Program-made: the position numbers and the translations under genes | The notes under the pieces: generated by a model | Told to the model about the DNA's origin: nothing | Databases searched by the model: none | The model's input: only the letters and a program-made list of their open reading frames with translations | Source of the DNA: Mucilaginibacter sp. | Lineage (GTDB): Bacteria > Bacteroidota > Bacteroidia > Sphingobacteriales > Sphingobacteriaceae | DNA length: 5,855 bases | Direction: 5' to 3' | Assembly (NCBI GenBank): GCA_014376655.1 | Contig: JACMRC010000137.1 | Location: forward strand, 1 to 5,855 | Part shown: piece after piece, positions 4,390 through 5,855 of the stretch | Position numbering within the stretch: the stretch's first letter is position 1 | How the letters are laid out: each line of letters begins with the position of its first letter

Positions 4390-5855
4390 ATGGAAGAGAA
4401 TACAGTAGACCCCCAATTAGCAACAGATAAAATAGCCGAAGAAGAAGATATATTTCAACACGTAAATAATCCTATCATCGGTATAAAACCCATACAAAAA
4501 AAGTACCTGGGTATACCCAATCATGCCGACCAGATAGGTAATAAATTTTTCTTTACAGACGGCGAGGCCAAAGTTGAAATTGTTGTTGTTACCGACGAAA
4601 TAATTAGAGTTAGGCTTGCCCCACATGGCGTTTTCTTGGAAGAGTTTTCGTACGCTGTACCAAAACTGGCGCTTAAAGCCACTGCTTTTACTTTGTTTGA
4701 AAGCGATACTGAGTTTAAGGTATCAACAGGCATTATTAATTGCCACATCCGTAAACAGGACTTTTTTATATCCTTCTCGGATGCTAATGACACCCTTACC
4801 AGTATGGACGCAGTGCCTATGCATTGGGAAGAAAACGTTGCTGCAGGTGGTTACTATGTGTTTTGCACTAAGGAATGCGCCCCCAGAGAAGCTTTTTTTG
4901 GACTGGGTGATAAGCCAACCGATTTGAATTTAAAGGGGAAGCGTTTTGTTAACTGGAACACTGATGCCTATTCTTTCCAATGGAATCAGGACCCTATATA
5001 TCGTACTATCCCTTTTTATATCAGCATAAACGAGGGTATCTCGCACGGTATCTTTTTTGATAATACCTTTAAATCGCACTTTGATTTTGCGGCCGAAGAG
5101 AGCAGCAGGACCAGTTTCTGGGCCGATGGCGGCGAGTTACAATACTACTATATCCACGGTCCGCACATGATGGACGTGGTTAAAAACTACCATAAAATAA
5201 CCGGTACGCACCCAATGCCACCGCTTTGGGCGTTTGGTTACCACCAATGCCGCTGGAGCTATTATCCCGAGTCGAAAGTTAAAGCTATTGCAGACACTTT
5301 CCGTAAAGAAAAGATCCCTTGTGATGGTATCTATTTAGATATTGATTACATGGATGGCTACCGTTGCTTTACCTGGAACAAAAAGTATTTCCCTGATCCA
5401 ATAAAAATGGTGAAGGAATTGGCTGCTGATGGGTTTAAAACCGTTGTTATTATTGATCCGGGGATTCGTGTAGATGATAATTACTGGGTGTTTAAGGAAG
5501 GTAAAGAGAACCGTTATTTCTGCCGCCGAAGTGATGATTACTTTATGGAGGGCCATGTATGGCCGGGCCGTTGCCAGTTTCCAGATTTTACTAACCCTGA
5601 AGTTCGTGAATGGTGGGGTGGTTTATTCCAGGGCTTAGTTGATGCCGGTGTTGCCGGTGTTTGGAACGATATGAACGAGCCTGCAGTATTTGGCACCAGC
5701 ACGTTCCCTGATGATGTGCGCCACCAGTATGACGGCCACCGCGGATCGCACCGTAAGGCGCACAATGTTTATGGTATGCAAATGGTACGCGCCACCTACG
5801 AAGGTTTGCGCAAGATCATGAAAAATAAACGCCCTTTTACAATTACCAGGGCAGG
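4390..5855 (+). CDS. Glycoside hydrolase family 31 (alpha-glucosidase type), 3' end outside window
   Basis: The first 488 residues of a retaining glycosidase that most likely releases glucose from alpha-glucosides. There is no signal peptide (acidic MEENTVDPQLATDK start), so it should act in the cytoplasm. Residues about 30-240 form the N-terminal beta-sandwich (mutarotase-like) region, with FFGLGDKPTDL near 169-179. The catalytic barrel begins about 275: PLWAFGYHQCRWSYYP at 278-293, then GIYLDIDYMDGY with Asp317 and Asp319. The nucleophile is Asp427 in WNDMNEP (425-431), and HNVYG at 458-462 and the TRA at the very end are also typical. The acid/base aspartate lies beyond the window. Family members of this type are roughly 800 residues, so a large part is missing. 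The ATG at 4390 is the first in frame after a TAG at 4375-4377. No sugar transporter or SusCD genes are in view, so the substrate cannot be narrowed. Confidence 0.93.
   Translation, partial: MEENTVDPQLATDKIAEEEDIFQHVNNPIIGIKPIQKKYLGIPNHADQIGNKFFFTDGEAKVEIVVVTDEIIRVRLAPHGVFLEEFSYAVPKLALKATAFTLFESDTEFKVSTGIINCHIRKQDFFISFSDANDTLTSMDAVPMHWEENVAAGGYYVFCTKECAPREAFFGLGDKPTDLNLKGKRFVNWNTDAYSFQWNQDPIYRTIPFYISINEGISHGIFFDNTFKSHFDFAAEESSRTSFWADGGELQYYYIHGPHMMDVVKNYHKITGTHPMPPLWAFGYHQCRWSYYPESKVKAIADTFRKEKIPCDGIYLDIDYMDGYRCFTWNKKYFPDPIKMVKELAADGFKTVVIIDPGIRVDDNYWVFKEGKENRYFCRRSDDYFMEGHVWPGRCQFPDFTNPEVREWWGGLFQGLVDAGVAGVWNDMNEPAVFGTSTFPDDVRHQYDGHRGSHRKAHNVYGMQMVRATYEGLRKIMKNKRPFTITRA

Noticed and set aside
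4417..5765. Several open frames in other frames across the GH31 region
   Set aside because: The continuous 488-codon GH31 frame from 4390 explains the region; the others are shadows.

Overview
The window looks like chromosomal DNA of a Bacteroidota bacterium, most likely from the Sphingobacteriaceae (Mucilaginibacter/Pedobacter-like). The basis is low-to-moderate GC, AT-rich spacers, several matches to the Bacteroidota promoter form (TTTG or TTG, about 20 bp, TAnnTTTG), few Shine-Dalgarno sequences, and the gene families present. The genus is an inference. No rRNA, tRNA, CRISPR array, transposase or integrase is visible.

Layout. Positions 2-289 (+) hold the 3' end of tyrS. A promoter with a possible operator follows at once and drives a two-gene RES-Xre type II toxin-antitoxin operon: antitoxin 340-837, toxin 837-1286, overlapping by one base (TAATG). 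Converging on it are a PH-domain/SHOCT protein (1300-1965, -) and a LuxE-family adenylate-forming acyl-protein synthetase (start best placed at 3011, 2028-3011, -). The hairpin that appears to terminate the PH-SHOCT transcript lies inside the last codons of the toxin gene.

Positions 3012-3772 form a long stretch with no convincing gene. It holds a degenerate tandem array with a 31-bp period, itself built of 10-11-bp units (3299-3391). A 26-bp direct repeat, 23/26 identical, flanks the array at 3166-3191 and 3435-3460. The second copy sits in a 9-8-9 inverted repeat. There is also a long imperfect hairpin at 3522-3567.

Positions 3773-4126 (-) encode a small single-domain cupin with a D-H-W-C motif. 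It diverges from a cytoplasmic GH31 alpha-glucosidase-type gene that begins at 4390 and runs off the right edge. The spacer between them holds a 30-bp near-perfect palindrome and a second inverted repeat next to the likely GH31 promoter.

How they work together: only the toxin-antitoxin pair is a clear functional unit. The PH-SHOCT and LuxE-like genes share a strand and may be co-transcribed, but no shared pathway can be read from the sequence. The most unusual non-coding feature is the helically phased array with its flanking direct repeats. I do not see a clear new multi-gene system.
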